Notes: generated from the sequence alone by a model not told the origin. Positions 7,885 through 16,028 are shown, counted from the stretch's first letter. The stretch: 55,745 nt of DNA from Kitasatospora phosalacinea (GCF_000717185.1 NZ_JNYE01000039.1:1-55745); one strand, 5' to 3'. Numbers and translations: made by a program.

Positions 7885-9372
7885 ATGCGCAACCAGGGAA
7901 TCGGCTCCTGGCCCGCCCGCCGCGCCAGGAAGACCCCGCACCGCACCGCCCTCGTCCACGACGGACGCCGCCACAGCTACGCCGAGCTGCACGAACGCAG
8001 CACCCGGCTCGCCCGCGCCCTGCGCACCGCCGGGGTCCGCCGCGGCGACCGGGTCGCTTACCTGGGCCCCAACCACCCGGCCCTCCTGGAGACGCTGTTC
8101 GCGACCGGCCTGCTCGGCGCGCTCTTCGTCCCGCTCAACACCCGCCTCGCCCGGCCCGAGATCGCCTTCCAGCTCGACGACTGCGGGGCCCGGGTGCTGG
8201 TCCACGCCCCCGGCTGCGCCCCGCTGGTGCCGCCCGGCGCGGTGCCGGTGGCGGTGGAGACCGGGGAGGCGTACGAGTCCTGGCTGGCCGGGGCCGACCC
8301 CACCCCGGTCGACGAGCCGGTCGGCCTCGACGACACCTGCCTGATCATGTACACCTCGGGCACCACCGGCCGTCCCAAGGGCGCCCTGCTCACCCACGGC
8401 AACCTCACCTGGAACGCCTACAACGTCCTGGTCGACACCGACCTGCTCGCCGACGACAGCGCCCTGGTCTCCGCCCCGCTGTTCCACACCGGCGGCCTGA
8501 ACATGCTCACCCTGCCCGTCCTGCTCAAGGGCGGCACCTGCCACCTGGTCGAGTCCTTCGACCCGGCCGCGACCCTGGAACTGATCGCCCGGGAACGCAT
8601 CACGTACATGTTCGGCGTGCCGACCATGTACGACCTGATGGCCCGCCAGAGCGGCTGGGACGACGCCGACCTGCGCAGCCTGCGGATCCTCAACTGCGGC
8701 GGCGCCCCCGTCCCGCGCCCGCTGATCGACACCTACCTGCGCCGCGGCCTCTCCTTCCAGCAGGGCTACGGCATGACCGAGACCGGGCCCGGCGTGCTCT
8801 TCCTGGACGCCGGGCACGCCGTCGCCAAGGCGGGCAGCGCGGGCGTCCCGCACTTCTTCACCGACGTGCGGCTGGCCGCCCCGGACGGGCGGGAGGCCGG
8901 GGTCGGCGAGACCGGCGAAGTGCTGGTCAGCGGGCCCAACGTCGGCCCCGGCTACTGGGGCCTGCCCGAGGCCACCGCGCAGTCCTTCCAGGGCGACTGG
9001 TTCCGCAGCGGCGACGCCGCCCGGGCCGACGCCGACGGCTACCTCACCATCGCCGACCGGATCAAGGACATGTACATCTCCGGCGGCGAGAACGTCTACC
9101 CCGCCGAGGTCGAGGAGGCCCTGCTCGCCCTCCCCGGCGTCGCCGAGTGCGCCGTCTACGGCGTCCCCGACGCCACGTGGGGCGAGGTCGGCCGCGCCGT
9201 GGTCGTCCCCGCCCCCGGCGCCGCGCCCGACCCGGACGGCCTGCTCGCCGCCCTGGCCGGACGGCTCGCCAAGTACAAGCTCCCCAAGACCCTGGTGCTC
9301 GCGGACGAACTGCCGCGCACCGCCTCCGGAAAGATCCTCAAGCACCGGCTCCGCGCCCGGCACGGCAGCTGA
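7885..9372 (+). CDS. Acyl-CoA synthetase (AMP-dependent ligase, ANL family)
   Basis: The 495-residue adenylating enzyme activates a carboxylic acid to the acyl-CoA with ATP. The P-loop YTSGTTGRPKG is at residues 156-166, followed by the QGYGMTETGP core motif, the hinge region (ADRIKDMYISGGENVYPAEVE) and the C-terminal catalytic lysine K483 in TASGKILKHR. Length and motifs match fatty-acyl or aryl-acid CoA ligases (FadD/feruloyl-CoA synthetase-like). It lies 38 bp after the amidohydrolase and probably supplies the CoA thioester used by the MaoC hydratase that follows. Confidence 0.9.
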   Translation: MRNQGIGSWPARRARKTPHRTALVHDGRRHSYAELHERSTRLARALRTAGVRRGDRVAYLGPNHPALLETLFATGLLGALFVPLNTRLARPEIAFQLDDCGARVLVHAPGCAPLVPPGAVPVAVETGEAYESWLAGADPTPVDEPVGLDDTCLIMYTSGTTGRPKGALLTHGNLTWNAYNVLVDTDLLADDSALVSAPLFHTGGLNMLTLPVLLKGGTCHLVESFDPAATLELIARERITYMFGVPTMYDLMARQSGWDDADLRSLRILNCGGAPVPRPLIDTYLRRGLSFQQGYGMTETGPGVLFLDAGHAVAKAGSAGVPHFFTDVRLAAPDGREAGVGETGEVLVSGPNVGPGYWGLPEATAQSFQGDWFRSGDAARADADGYLTIADRIKDMYISGGENVYPAEVEEALLALPGVAECAVYGVPDATWGEVGRAVVVPAPGAAPDPDGLLAALAGRLAKYKLPKTLVLADELPRTASGKILKHRLRARHGS

Positions 9373-9399
9373 ACCCCTCCCTCCGAAAGGCACCTCCCC

Positions 9400-9855
9400 A
9401 TGGCACTCACCGTCAACGGACTCGACGCCCTCAAGGCCCTGGCCGGCACCGACCTCGGCACCAGCGGCTGGCTCGACGTCACCCAGCAGCGCATCGACAC
9501 CTTCGCCGACGCCACCGACGACCACCAGTGGATCCACACCGACCCCGAGCGCGCCGCCACCGGCCCGTTCGGCGCGCCCGTCGCGCACGGCTACCTGACG
9601 CTCTCCCTGTTCATCCCGCTGTTCACCGAGCTGCTGGAGGTGGAGGGCGTCACCACCAAGGTCAACTACGGCCTGAACAAGGTGCGCTTCCCCTCCCCGG
9701 TCAAGGTCGGTTCCCGGATCCGGCTGGCCGCCCGCCTCGCCGAGGTCGCGGAGGTGCCCGGCGGCCTGCAGGTCACCGTCGACGGCACGATCGAGATCGA
9801 GGGCGCCGCCAAACCCGCCGCCGTCCTGCAGAGCGTCTCGCGCTTCTACGCCTGA
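9400..9855 (+). CDS. MaoC-family (R)-specific enoyl-CoA hydratase
   Basis: The 151-residue hot-dog-fold protein has the hydratase-2 catalytic stretch TDDHQWIHTDPERA, whose Asp and His pair adds water to an enoyl-CoA, and the downstream GPFGAPVAHGYLTLSL strand. It closes the MarR-controlled operon, 27 bp after the ligase with GAAAGG as ribosome binding site. In context it would hydrate the unsaturated acyl-CoA and hand the hydroxyacyl-CoA to the SDR. Its TGA stop is embedded in a 9-bp repeat that supplies further in-frame TGAs. Confidence 0.9.
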   Translation: MALTVNGLDALKALAGTDLGTSGWLDVTQQRIDTFADATDDHQWIHTDPERAATGPFGAPVAHGYLTLSLFIPLFTELLEVEGVTTKVNYGLNKVRFPSPVKVGSRIRLAARLAEVAEVPGGLQVTVDGTIEIEGAAKPAAVLQSVSRFYA

Positions 9856-9894
9856 CGGGCCTGACGGGCCTGACGGGCCTGACGGGCCCGACGG
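9850..9894. repeat. 9-bp tandem repeat, 5 copies, starting at a stop codon
   Basis: The unit GCCTGACGG is repeated four times exactly and once as GCCCGACGG. The first copy contains the stop of the MaoC gene (9853-9855). As 9 is a multiple of 3, the next three TGAs are in the same frame and act as back-up stops. Confidence 0.9.
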
Positions 9895-9955
9895 GGGTGC
9901 CGGGGCGGCCGGTATTCGGACGACAGTCGGCTGACGCACTGTTAGGGTGCCCGCT

Positions 9956-10384
9956 ATGGCAGTGCTCAGACAGTTCCAGGTCACCTTCGACTGCGCCGAC
10001 CCGGCCCGGGTCGCCCGCTTCTGGTGCGAGGTGCTCGGCTACGAGTCCAACCCCCCGAAGGGCTTCGCCAGTTGGGAGGAGTACCAGGCTTCCCGCCCGC
10101 CCGAGGAGCGCGGCTCCTGGTCGGCCTGCACCGACCCCACCGGCGTCGGCCCCCGGCTGTACTTCCAGCGCGTCCCCGAGGGCAAGGCGGTCAAGAACCG
10201 CGTCCACCTCGACGTCCGGGTCGGCACCGGCCTGATCGGCGAGGAGCGCCTCGCCGCGCTCGAAGCCGAGTGCGCCCGCCTGCTGCCGCTCGGCGCCGTC
10301 CGGGTCCAGCTGCTGTACGACGGCGGCGACGACTCGTGCATCGCCATGCAGGACGTCGAGGGCAACGAGTTCTGCATCGACTGA
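9956..10384 (+). CDS. Glyoxalase/bleomycin-resistance (VOC) superfamily protein
   Basis: The 142-residue protein has the paired beta-alpha-beta-beta-beta modules of the VOC fold: FQVTFDCADPARVARFWCEVLGYE opens module one, and VHLDVRVGTG with MQDVEGNEFCID forms module two. The ending PEGNEF-like motif is typical of the actinobacterial glyoxalase-like group, which mostly has no assigned substrate. ATG 9956 lies 100 bp after the MaoC gene and past the repeat, so it is probably separate from that operon. Confidence 0.8.
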   Translation: MAVLRQFQVTFDCADPARVARFWCEVLGYESNPPKGFASWEEYQASRPPEERGSWSACTDPTGVGPRLYFQRVPEGKAVKNRVHLDVRVGTGLIGEERLAALEAECARLLPLGAVRVQLLYDGGDDSCIAMQDVEGNEFCID

Positions 10385-10468
10385 CGCCCCCTCACTCCCG
10401 CTCGACGACCGCCCGCTCGACGACCGCCCGCCTGACGCCCGCTCACTCCCGAGCCGCCGCCAGGTCGA

Positions 10469-10783
10469 TCAGATGCGCCGCCGGTCGAGGGGCGGTTCGT
10501 CGCGGACCAGCCGCTCCCACCGCGCGAGGCCCGTCCCCCGCTGGTGCTCCAGCCGGTAGCGGCGGATCCGCCACTCGGGGGACGCGACGGCGGCGTCGAC
10601 GACCTCCGGCGGCTGCCGGTCGAACGCCAGGTTGCTGTTCTCGGCCGTCAGCCGCACCGGGACCTCCACCGAGGGCTCCGGCAGAAGCCGTGCAGCCGCC
10701 CCGACGCCACCCCCCCGCTGCGCGAGCACCCCCGCGACGTCCGCGAACAGCGCGTCCCCCTTACCCGAACTCCGGCACGACAC
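10469..10783 (-). pseudogene. Fragment of a HEAT/LRV-like repeat protein
   Basis: The open frame gives about 104 residues from a GTG at 10783. The distal half (LTAENSNLAFDRQPPEVVDA, then AVASPEWRIRRYRLEHQ and LARWERLVRDE) resembles one repeat of the leucine-rich-variant or HEAT-type proteins of streptomycetes, which normally carry several repeats. Here only one is seen before the stop, so I read it as a truncated remnant. The first 35 residues are less convincing and the start is uncertain. It could instead be a short intact hypothetical. Confidence 0.4.
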
Positions 10784-10952
10784 GTCCTCCGTCCCCGACT
10801 GCGGACGGTGACACCCTGCGCGTTCGCGGGGCGGGCGCGGAGCTGAGCGGGAGGACCAAGTGGGCGCCGGTGGAGGGCCGTTGCCCGCGCGCTCGGGTGC
10901 CGGGTCGGGCGGCCCGGGCGGATGCGGAGAGTGACGGAGGTGCGGGAGCGGG

Positions 10953-11555
10953 TCAGCTCCCGGGGCGGGGCGGGACGGGGTGGCCGAGGAGGGCGCGCAG
11001 GTCGTCGAAGGCCCGGCGGAGGTGCGCGTCCAGGGGCGAGGAGGGGGCGTCGATCCAGGCCTGGACCGCGTGGTGGAAGGCGGCCCACCCGGCCGTGGCG
11101 GCCAGGGCGGCCGACCGGTCGGCGACGCCGCGCTGCCGCAGCGCCTCCGCCAGGGCGTCACCGAGCGACGCGGCCTTGGCCAGGTCGCGCTCGCGGAGCG
11201 CCGGGGTCGCCGCGATGACCCGCAGGCGCGGCTCGGCGAACGGGCGGTTGCGCTCCAGGACCGGTTCGGCCGTCCGGAAGGCGCGCAGCAGCACGTCGAG
11301 CGGCGGCAGGCCGTCGGGGGCCTCGGCTACCGCCCGGACCAGCGCGGCGCGCAGGTCGTCCTCGCCGTCGAAGAGCACCTCGCGCTTGTCCGGGAAGTGC
11401 CGGAAGAAGGTGCGCTCGTTGACGCCGGCCCGGGCGGCGATCCCGGCCGTGGTCGTCCGGTCGAACCCGTGTTCCTGGTACAGCTCCAAAGCCGCCTGCT
11501 GGAGGCGGCGACGGGCTTCTGCTCCGCTCCGTGGCACGCCACGAGGGTAGCGCAC
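10953..11555 (-). CDS. TetR-family transcriptional regulator
   Basis: The 200-residue regulator has the N-terminal TetR helix-turn-helix at about residues 15-60 (LQQAALELYQEHGFDRTTTA, then GIAARAGVNERTFFRHFPDK), followed by an all-helical ligand domain. GTG 11555 is used; a second in-frame GTG at 11537 is equally possible, as neither has a clear ribosome binding site. It is divergent from the epimerase-like gene at 11673. Three related operator sites fill the intergenic region, two of them close to this gene's start, so autoregulation is likely. Confidence 0.9.
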   Translation of the reverse strand: MRYPRGVPRSGAEARRRLQQAALELYQEHGFDRTTTAGIAARAGVNERTFFRHFPDKREVLFDGEDDLRAALVRAVAEAPDGLPPLDVLLRAFRTAEPVLERNRPFAEPRLRVIAATPALRERDLAKAASLGDALAEALRQRGVADRSAALAATAGWAAFHHAVQAWIDAPSSPLDAHLRRAFDDLRALLGHPVPPRPGS

Positions 11556-11557
11556 GT

Positions 11558-11638
11558 GCCAGTCACTGACGCATCTTGACGCCAGTCACTGGCGCTACCT
11601 AGGCTCGGCGATGGCGCCACGTAGCGCCAGTGACTGAC
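11558..11638. promoter_or_regulatory. Three-site TetR operator region
   Basis: Three copies of GCCAGTSACTGRC occur at 11558-11570, 11581-11593 and, inverted, 11626-11638. The middle site extends to a 15-bp near-perfect palindrome (11580-11594). A 16-bp stretch at 11583-11598 is exactly inverted at 11621-11636. The spacing would let a dimeric repressor occupy both divergent promoters. Confidence 0.85.
11576..11605 (+). promoter_or_regulatory. Promoter of the 11673 oxidoreductase gene
   Basis: -35 TTGACG (11576-11581) and -10 TAGGCT (11600-11605) with an 18-bp spacer. The central operator palindrome lies inside the spacer, so repressor binding would block RNA polymerase directly. Confidence 0.65.
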
Positions 11639-11672
11639 ACAAAAGCACCGACACGGAACGGGGAGCCCTCCC

Positions 11673-12584
11673 ATGCACGTCTTCGTCACCGGCGGTTCCG
11701 GCCAGACCGGGCCCGCGGTCGTCGCCGAACTCGTCGCGGCCGGCCACACCGTCACCGCCCTGGCCCGCTCGGACGCGGCCGCCGCCCGACTGGAACCGCT
11801 CGGCGCCACGCCGCACCGCGGCTCGCTGGACGACCTCGACAGCCTGCGCAGCGGCGCCGAGGCCGCCGACGCCGTCCTGCACATGGCCTACGGCGGCGAC
11901 TTCTCCGACCTCGACGACATGATGCGGCGCGACCGCACCGCGATCCGGGCGCTCGGCCGGCCGCTGGAGGGCACGGGGAAACCGCTCGTCGTCACCTCCG
12001 GGACCCTGGTCATGCCCGCCGGCCGGGAGGCCACCGAGGAGGACGAGCCCGACGGGGCCGGGATCGCCGCCTTCCGGATCGCGGGCGAACGGGCCTGCCT
12101 GGACTTCGCCGCCCGGGGCGTGCGCGCGAGCGTCGTCCGCCTCGCCCCGACCGTCCACGGCCCCGCCGACCACGGCTTCGTTCCCATGCTCGTCGCCACC
12201 GCCCGGGCCACCGGCGTCTCGGCCCACGTCGGGGACGGCGCCAACCGGTGGCCCGCGGTGCACCGGAGCGACGCGGCGGTCCTGTTCCGGCTGGCCCTGG
12301 AGGGGGCGCCCGCGGGCAGCGTGCTGCACGGGGCGGCCGAGAGCGGCGTCACCCTCAGGAGCATCGCCGAGACCATCGCCCGCGGCCTCGGCCTGCCCAC
12401 GGCCTCGCTCACCCCCGCCGAAGCCGCCACCCACTTCGCGAGCCCGTTCATGGCCACCGCCTACGCCTTCGACGGCCCCGTCTCCAGCACCCGCACCCGC
12501 GAACTGCTCGGCTGGTCGCCCACCGGCCCGACCCTCCTGGAGGACCTGGCCCACGGCGACTACCTGACCGCCCCGGCCCCCTGA
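11673..12584 (+). CDS. NAD-dependent epimerase/dehydratase family protein (extended SDR)
   Basis: The 303-residue protein has the N-terminal nucleotide-binding motif TGGSGQTG at residues 6-13. It is most like the extended/atypical SDRs annotated as NAD-dependent epimerase/dehydratase or NmrA-like. The usual catalytic YxxxK is not evident where expected, so it may act as an atypical reductase or a redox-sensing binding protein. It is the sole apparent target of the divergent TetR. GGGGAG just upstream of ATG 11673 is the ribosome binding site. The substrate is unknown. Confidence 0.8.
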   Translation: MHVFVTGGSGQTGPAVVAELVAAGHTVTALARSDAAAARLEPLGATPHRGSLDDLDSLRSGAEAADAVLHMAYGGDFSDLDDMMRRDRTAIRALGRPLEGTGKPLVVTSGTLVMPAGREATEEDEPDGAGIAAFRIAGERACLDFAARGVRASVVRLAPTVHGPADHGFVPMLVATARATGVSAHVGDGANRWPAVHRSDAAVLFRLALEGAPAGSVLHGAAESGVTLRSIAETIARGLGLPTASLTPAEAATHFASPFMATAYAFDGPVSSTRTRELLGWSPTGPTLLEDLAHGDYLTAPAP

Positions 12585-12606
12585 CCCGCCGGACGGGTGC
12601 GGCGGG
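12585..12606 (+). terminator. Short hairpin between convergent genes
   Basis: CCCGCCG (12585-12591) and CGGCGGG (12600-12606) can pair around an 8-nt loop immediately after the stop at 12584. There is no T-tract, as is usual in actinomycetes. The stem is short, so this is tentative. Confidence 0.35.
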
Positions 12607-12621
12607 AATCGGCGGTGGGGG

Positions 12622-12864
12622 TCAGCGGTCGGGATCGGTGGTGGGGGCAGCGGTGGGGGGCAGGACGCCGTCGGGTGACTCGGCGGCCCGGCGGGCGAGT
12701 TCGTCGAAGTCCGTGTTCGCGATGAGCAGGTTGCCGTGGACGGTGTCGACGGCCGCCGGGGCGAGGTGGAACTCCCGGGCGGGCGGATCCGTGCGCAGCC
12801 GGTCGATCAGGTCCTGGTAGTACGCCGGGTCGAGGTTCCCGGGGCGGTCCTCTACCGGCTCCAC
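12622..12864 (-). CDS. Hypothetical protein or gene fragment
   Basis: The frame ends at a TGA at 12622 and has credible coding composition over at least 80 residues (from a GTG at 12864). It includes DPAYYQDLIDRLRTDPPARE and HLAPAAVDTVHGNLLIANTD, with a helical acidic-basic pattern. It could extend upstream, since the frame stays open and reads acceptably to about 12950, but no better start is visible. I do not recognise the family. It converges on the epimerase-like gene. It could be a truncated remnant. Confidence 0.4.
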   Translation of the reverse strand: MEPVEDRPGNLDPAYYQDLIDRLRTDPPAREFHLAPAAVDTVHGNLLIANTDFDELARRAAESPDGVLPPTAAPTTDPDR

Positions 12865-12986
12865 CCCGACCGCCCCGCCCGGTGCCAGGCGGACGGCCTG
12901 CGGGTCGCCGAACCGGGCGGCTACTGTCGATGTCGATGCGGCCGCGGCCCGGGAATAAATCCGTACGATCGTGCTGAAATATCGGA

Positions 12987-12992
12987 TAGGCT
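12987..12992 (+). promoter_or_regulatory. -10 element implying a leaderless start
   Basis: TAGGCT at 12987-12992 lies in an unusually AT-rich stretch (12953-12988) and ends 7 bp before the ATG at 13000. Transcription would start at or next to the start codon. No good -35 is present (TACGAT at 12964-12969 at best). Confidence 0.4.
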
Positions 12993-12999
12993 CGGCGGC

Positions 13000-13683
13000 A
13001 TGACGGACACTCAGGAACCGGACGCCCGGGCCGCGGACGCTCTGGCCGCAGACATCCGGGAGCTCGACGCGCGCGCACTCAAGGCCGCGCAGTCCTACGT
13101 CGACCGGGTCGACGCCACCGCGCTCGACCGGCCGACCCCCTGCGGGCCGTGGACGCTCGGGCAACTGCTCGCGCACATGACCGGGCAGAACCACGGCTTC
13201 GCCGCCGCCGCCCGCGGCGAAGGCCGCACGCTCGCCGAATGGGCCGACCGCCCCGTCGGCACCGATCCGGCAGGGGCGTTCGCCGCCTCGGCGGCCGAGG
13301 TCTCCGCCGCCTTCGCCGAGCCGGGCGTGCCGGAACGCGCGTTCTGGCTCCCCGAGGTCCGCGACGGCGGCCCGTTCCCGGCCCGGCAGGCGATCGCCTT
13401 CCACTTCCTGGACTACCTCGTCCACGGCTGGGACGTCGCCGTCTCGATCGGCCTGCGCCCCACCTTCGACGCCGACCTGGTCACCGCCGTCCTCCCGATC
13501 GCCACCCTCGTCCCCACCGGCCCCGCCCGCGCCCTGCCCGGCGCCGCCTTCGGCCCCGTCCTGGAGGCCGCGACCGGTGGGGCCGTGACGGGTGGGGCCG
13601 GGGCCGGGGTGGCCGACCCGTTCGACCAGGTGCTCAGGCTGCTCGGCCGCGACCCCGGCTGGACGGCGCCCCGGGCGGGTTGA
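13000..13683 (+). CDS. TIGR03086-family putative metal-binding protein (DinB/maleylpyruvate-isomerase-like)
   Basis: The 227-residue protein matches the actinobacterial TIGR03086 group, four-helix proteins of the DinB/MDMPI superfamily that may bind metal and thiol cofactors such as mycothiol. Features include ALDRPTPCGPWTLGQLLAHM with the first putative metal histidine, and FHFLDYLVHGWDVAVSIG near residue 140 with the later histidines. Its enzymatic role is unknown. The last 90 codons overlap an antisense frame of the zinc-ribbon gene. ATG 13000 has no Shine-Dalgarno and lies just after a -10 element. Confidence 0.85.
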   Translation: MTDTQEPDARAADALAADIRELDARALKAAQSYVDRVDATALDRPTPCGPWTLGQLLAHMTGQNHGFAAAARGEGRTLAEWADRPVGTDPAGAFAASAAEVSAAFAEPGVPERAFWLPEVRDGGPFPARQAIAFHFLDYLVHGWDVAVSIGLRPTFDADLVTAVLPIATLVPTGPARALPGAAFGPVLEAATGGAVTGGAGAGVADPFDQVLRLLGRDPGWTAPRAG

Positions 13684-14033
13684 CCGTCCGCGCAGGCGCA
13701 GGTGCGGGCGTCGTCGGGCGGCTGACTCCCGTGCGGCAGCGACGGGTTCGGCGAGGGCCCCGGGGTGGCGCAGGCGGGCGGGCCTCGGGAGAGTCGCGTC
13801 CGGGCGGACAGCTCCAGGTGGCCGCAGGCCGGGCAGCGGAACGCGTCGATCTGCACCCGGGGCGGGCCGAAGCGCCCGGCGCCGCCCGGCGGGCCGCGTT
13901 CGACCTCGCCCGGGATCCGATGGGCGTCGCCCTGGCCGGACCGGCCGTCGTCCTCGACGAAGCCCTGGTCGAGCCCGGTGTGCCCGCAGCGGCTGCACCT
14001 GATCGGGGCCGGGGCGGGAAGCGATCTGCTCAC
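13413..14033 (-). CDS. Zinc-ribbon protein with anomalous C-terminal extension
   Basis: From GTG 14033 the first 75 residues contain two zinc knuckles: IRCSRCGHTGLDQGF near residue 12 and FRCPACGHLELSART near residue 65, separated by a Gly/Arg linker. Small proteins with this layout occur in streptomycetes and normally end shortly after HLEL. Here no stop follows, and the frame runs 130 more residues of Pro/Ser/Arg-rich sequence antisense to the TIGR03086 gene. The core (about 13800-14033) is probably real and the tail probably reflects a lost stop or frameshift. Confidence 0.5.
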   Translation of the reverse strand: MSRSLPAPAPIRCSRCGHTGLDQGFVEDDGRSGQGDAHRIPGEVERGPPGGAGRFGPPRVQIDAFRCPACGHLELSARTRLSRGPPACATPGPSPNPSLPHGSQPPDDARTCACADGQPARGAVQPGSRPSSLSTWSNGSATPAPAPPVTAPPVAASRTGPKAAPGRARAGPVGTRVAIGRTAVTRSASKVGRRPIETATSQPWTR

Positions 14034-14297
14034 GGCCGGAGTACAGGTCGTACCCGGAGCCCCCCGGGCGGGCTTCCGGCGGTACGTCAACCCGCGCTCC
14101 GGGGAAGGGCCTTCGGCGCGGGCGGCGCGGGCGGCGCGGGCGGTGCGGGCAGCGCCGGGGCGGCGGGCCCGCCCGGTGGACAACCGGGCGTTGTGGGGAG
14201 GGGGCGGGGAGGTTGTTTGACCTGCCGCCGCGCCGGTCGGTTAGCTCTTCCGGGCAACGTCGCGTTGTTCGAGCGGAGCGCCGAGGGGACGTCGGGC

Positions 14298-15545
14298 ATG
14301 AGGGGCAGGAGAGCGCTGGGCCGGCAGTTCGGCTGGCTGTGGGCGGCGTACGCGGTGAGCGTGTACGGCTCCGGGCTGGGGTTCGGCGCCCTGCCGCTGA
14401 TCGCCGTGCTGGTGCTGCACGCGAGCCCCGCCGAGGTGTCCGCGCTGTCCGCGGTGGGCCCGGCGGTGGGGGCGCTGATCGCGGTGCCGCTGGCGCCGTG
14501 GGTGGAGTTCCGGCGCAAGCGCCCGGTCATGGTCGCGATGGACCTGGCCCGGTGCGCGGCCATGGCGACCGTCCCGGTGGCCTACGCCGTCGGCCGGCTC
14601 GGGTTCGTCCAGCTGCTCGCGGTCTCGGCCGTGGTCGCCGGGGCCAGGATCGCTTTCGGCGCGGCCAGCGGCGCCTACCTCAAGTCGCTCGTCCGGCCGG
14701 AGGACCTGCTGGTGGCCAACTCCCGCTTCGAGTCGACCAACTGGAGCTCCATCGCGGTCGGGCCCCCGCTGGGCGGGGCGGCGATCGGCCTGTTCGGGCC
14801 GGTGGTGACCGTGGCCGCGGACGCGGCCAGCTACCTGCTCTCCGCGCTCGGCATCACCGCGATCCGCGACCGGGAGGAGGCGCCCCGGGCGGGCGGCCGG
14901 ACCCGGGGGCGGGCGGGCGGGCTGCTCGACGGCTGGCGGCACATCGCGGGCGACCCCGAACTGCGGGCGCTCCACCTCAACAACATGCTCGTCTCCGGCC
15001 TGATCATGGCCACCGAGCCGCTGCTCGCCGTGCTCCTCCTGCGCGAACTCGGCTTCCCGCCCTGGCAGTACGCCCTCGCCTTCGCCGCCCCCTGCCTCGG
15101 CGGACTCGTCGGCTCCCGGCTGGCCCCCCGGGTGGTGGCCCGCCACGGCCGCGACCGGGTCATCCGGACCGTCGGCACCCTGCGGGCGGTCTGGCTGATC
15201 GGCCTGGTCCTGGTCCGCCCCGGCACGGTCGGCCTGGTCACCGTGGCGGCCGTCGAGCTGGCGATCATCGTCAACATGAGCCTGTACACCCCCGTGCTCG
15301 CCACCCGCCGACTCGAACGCACGCCCGACCACCTGGTCGCCCGCACCCTGACCGCCTGGTCGATCGGCCAGCAGGCGGCCATCGCCCTGTGCACCGCGCT
15401 CGGCGGCCTGCTCGCCGACCTCACCGGCCCGCGCACCGCCCTCGCGGTCGCGGGACTGCTCGCCCTGGCCACCCCGCTCCTGCTGCCCCGGCCCGGCCGG
15501 ACGGCGCCGCGGCCCGAACCGGAACCGGCCCCGGGGCGCTGGTGA
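14298..15545 (+). CDS. MFS transporter (drug efflux-like)
   Basis: The 415-residue polytopic membrane protein begins with the first helix FGWLWAAYAVSVYGSGLGF and continues with about 10-12 hydrophobic segments. The first cytoplasmic loop (EFRRKRPVM) is positively charged, as in the major facilitator superfamily. It is likely a proton-driven exporter of small molecules; substrate unknown. ATG 14298 is chosen because the long upstream continuation of the frame is Arg/Pro-rich noise crossing the zinc-ribbon gene. No regulator is adjacent on the same strand, though an HxlR gene converges from the right. Confidence 0.85.
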   Translation: MRGRRALGRQFGWLWAAYAVSVYGSGLGFGALPLIAVLVLHASPAEVSALSAVGPAVGALIAVPLAPWVEFRRKRPVMVAMDLARCAAMATVPVAYAVGRLGFVQLLAVSAVVAGARIAFGAASGAYLKSLVRPEDLLVANSRFESTNWSSIAVGPPLGGAAIGLFGPVVTVAADAASYLLSALGITAIRDREEAPRAGGRTRGRAGGLLDGWRHIAGDPELRALHLNNMLVSGLIMATEPLLAVLLLRELGFPPWQYALAFAAPCLGGLVGSRLAPRVVARHGRDRVIRTVGTLRAVWLIGLVLVRPGTVGLVTVAAVELAIIVNMSLYTPVLATRRLERTPDHLVARTLTAWSIGQQAAIALCTALGGLLADLTGPRTALAVAGLLALATPLLLPRPGRTAPRPEPEPAPGRW

Positions 15546-15585
15546 CGCCCGGCGGGGGAGGAGCAGGACGCGTCCGGCCGCGGGT

Positions 15586-15996
15586 TCAGCGGGCGGCCGC
15601 CCCCGCGGCCTTCGCCTCGGCGTGGGCCGCCCGGGCCGCCAGCACCTCGGGGACGCGGGACTCGGCCCAGCGGGCCAGCGCCCAGACCTGCTGGGCGGCC
15701 TCCTCGCCGAGCGGGGTCAGCGTGTAGTCGACGCGCGGCGGGATGACGGCGTGCGCCTCGCGGTGCACCAGGCCGTCCTGCTCCAGGGTCTGCAGGGTCT
15801 GGGCGAGCATCTTCTCGCTCACCCCGCCCACCGCGCGGCGCAGCTCGCTGAACCGGTGGGTGCCGTCCAGCAGGACGGCCAGCACCAGCACCCCCCAGCG
15901 GCTGGTGACGTGTTCGAGGATGCCGCGGGAGGTGCAGCACTCCGAGTTGACGTCCGGCAGCAGGCCGCCGGTCAGTTCCTTCACCCTGAGGTTCAC
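15586..15996 (-). CDS. HxlR (DUF24) family redox-type regulator
   Basis: The 136-residue winged-helix regulator has the HxlR core: WGVLVLAVLLDGTHRFSELR, then GVSEKMLAQTLQTLEQDGLV and YTLTPLGEE. An adjacent cysteine pair (SECCTSRG, residues 20-21) lies before the helix-turn-helix, the position where the QorR subgroup carries its redox-sensing cysteine. It is divergent from a QorB-like reductase gene, the same pairing as the known QorR/QorB systems. It starts at GTG 15996, whose codon touches an inverted repeat likely to be its operator. Thiol-based sensing of quinones or diamide-like stress is inferred. Confidence 0.85.
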   Translation of the reverse strand: MNLRVKELTGGLLPDVNSECCTSRGILEHVTSRWGVLVLAVLLDGTHRFSELRRAVGGVSEKMLAQTLQTLEQDGLVHREAHAVIPPRVDYTLTPLGEEAAQQVWALARWAESRVPEVLAARAAHAEAKAAGAAAR

Positions 15997-16028
15997 GGAA
16001 GTAGCTTACTCCAAGGTGGGTACTTCCG
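15996..16028. promoter_or_regulatory. Candidate HxlR operator
   Basis: CGGAAGTA (15996-16003) and TACTTCCG (16021-16028) form a perfect inverted repeat. A second nested pair, CTTAC (16005-16009) with GTAAG (16033-16037), overlaps it. TAC/GTA-rich repeats between divergent genes are typical of HxlR regulators. Confidence 0.6.
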
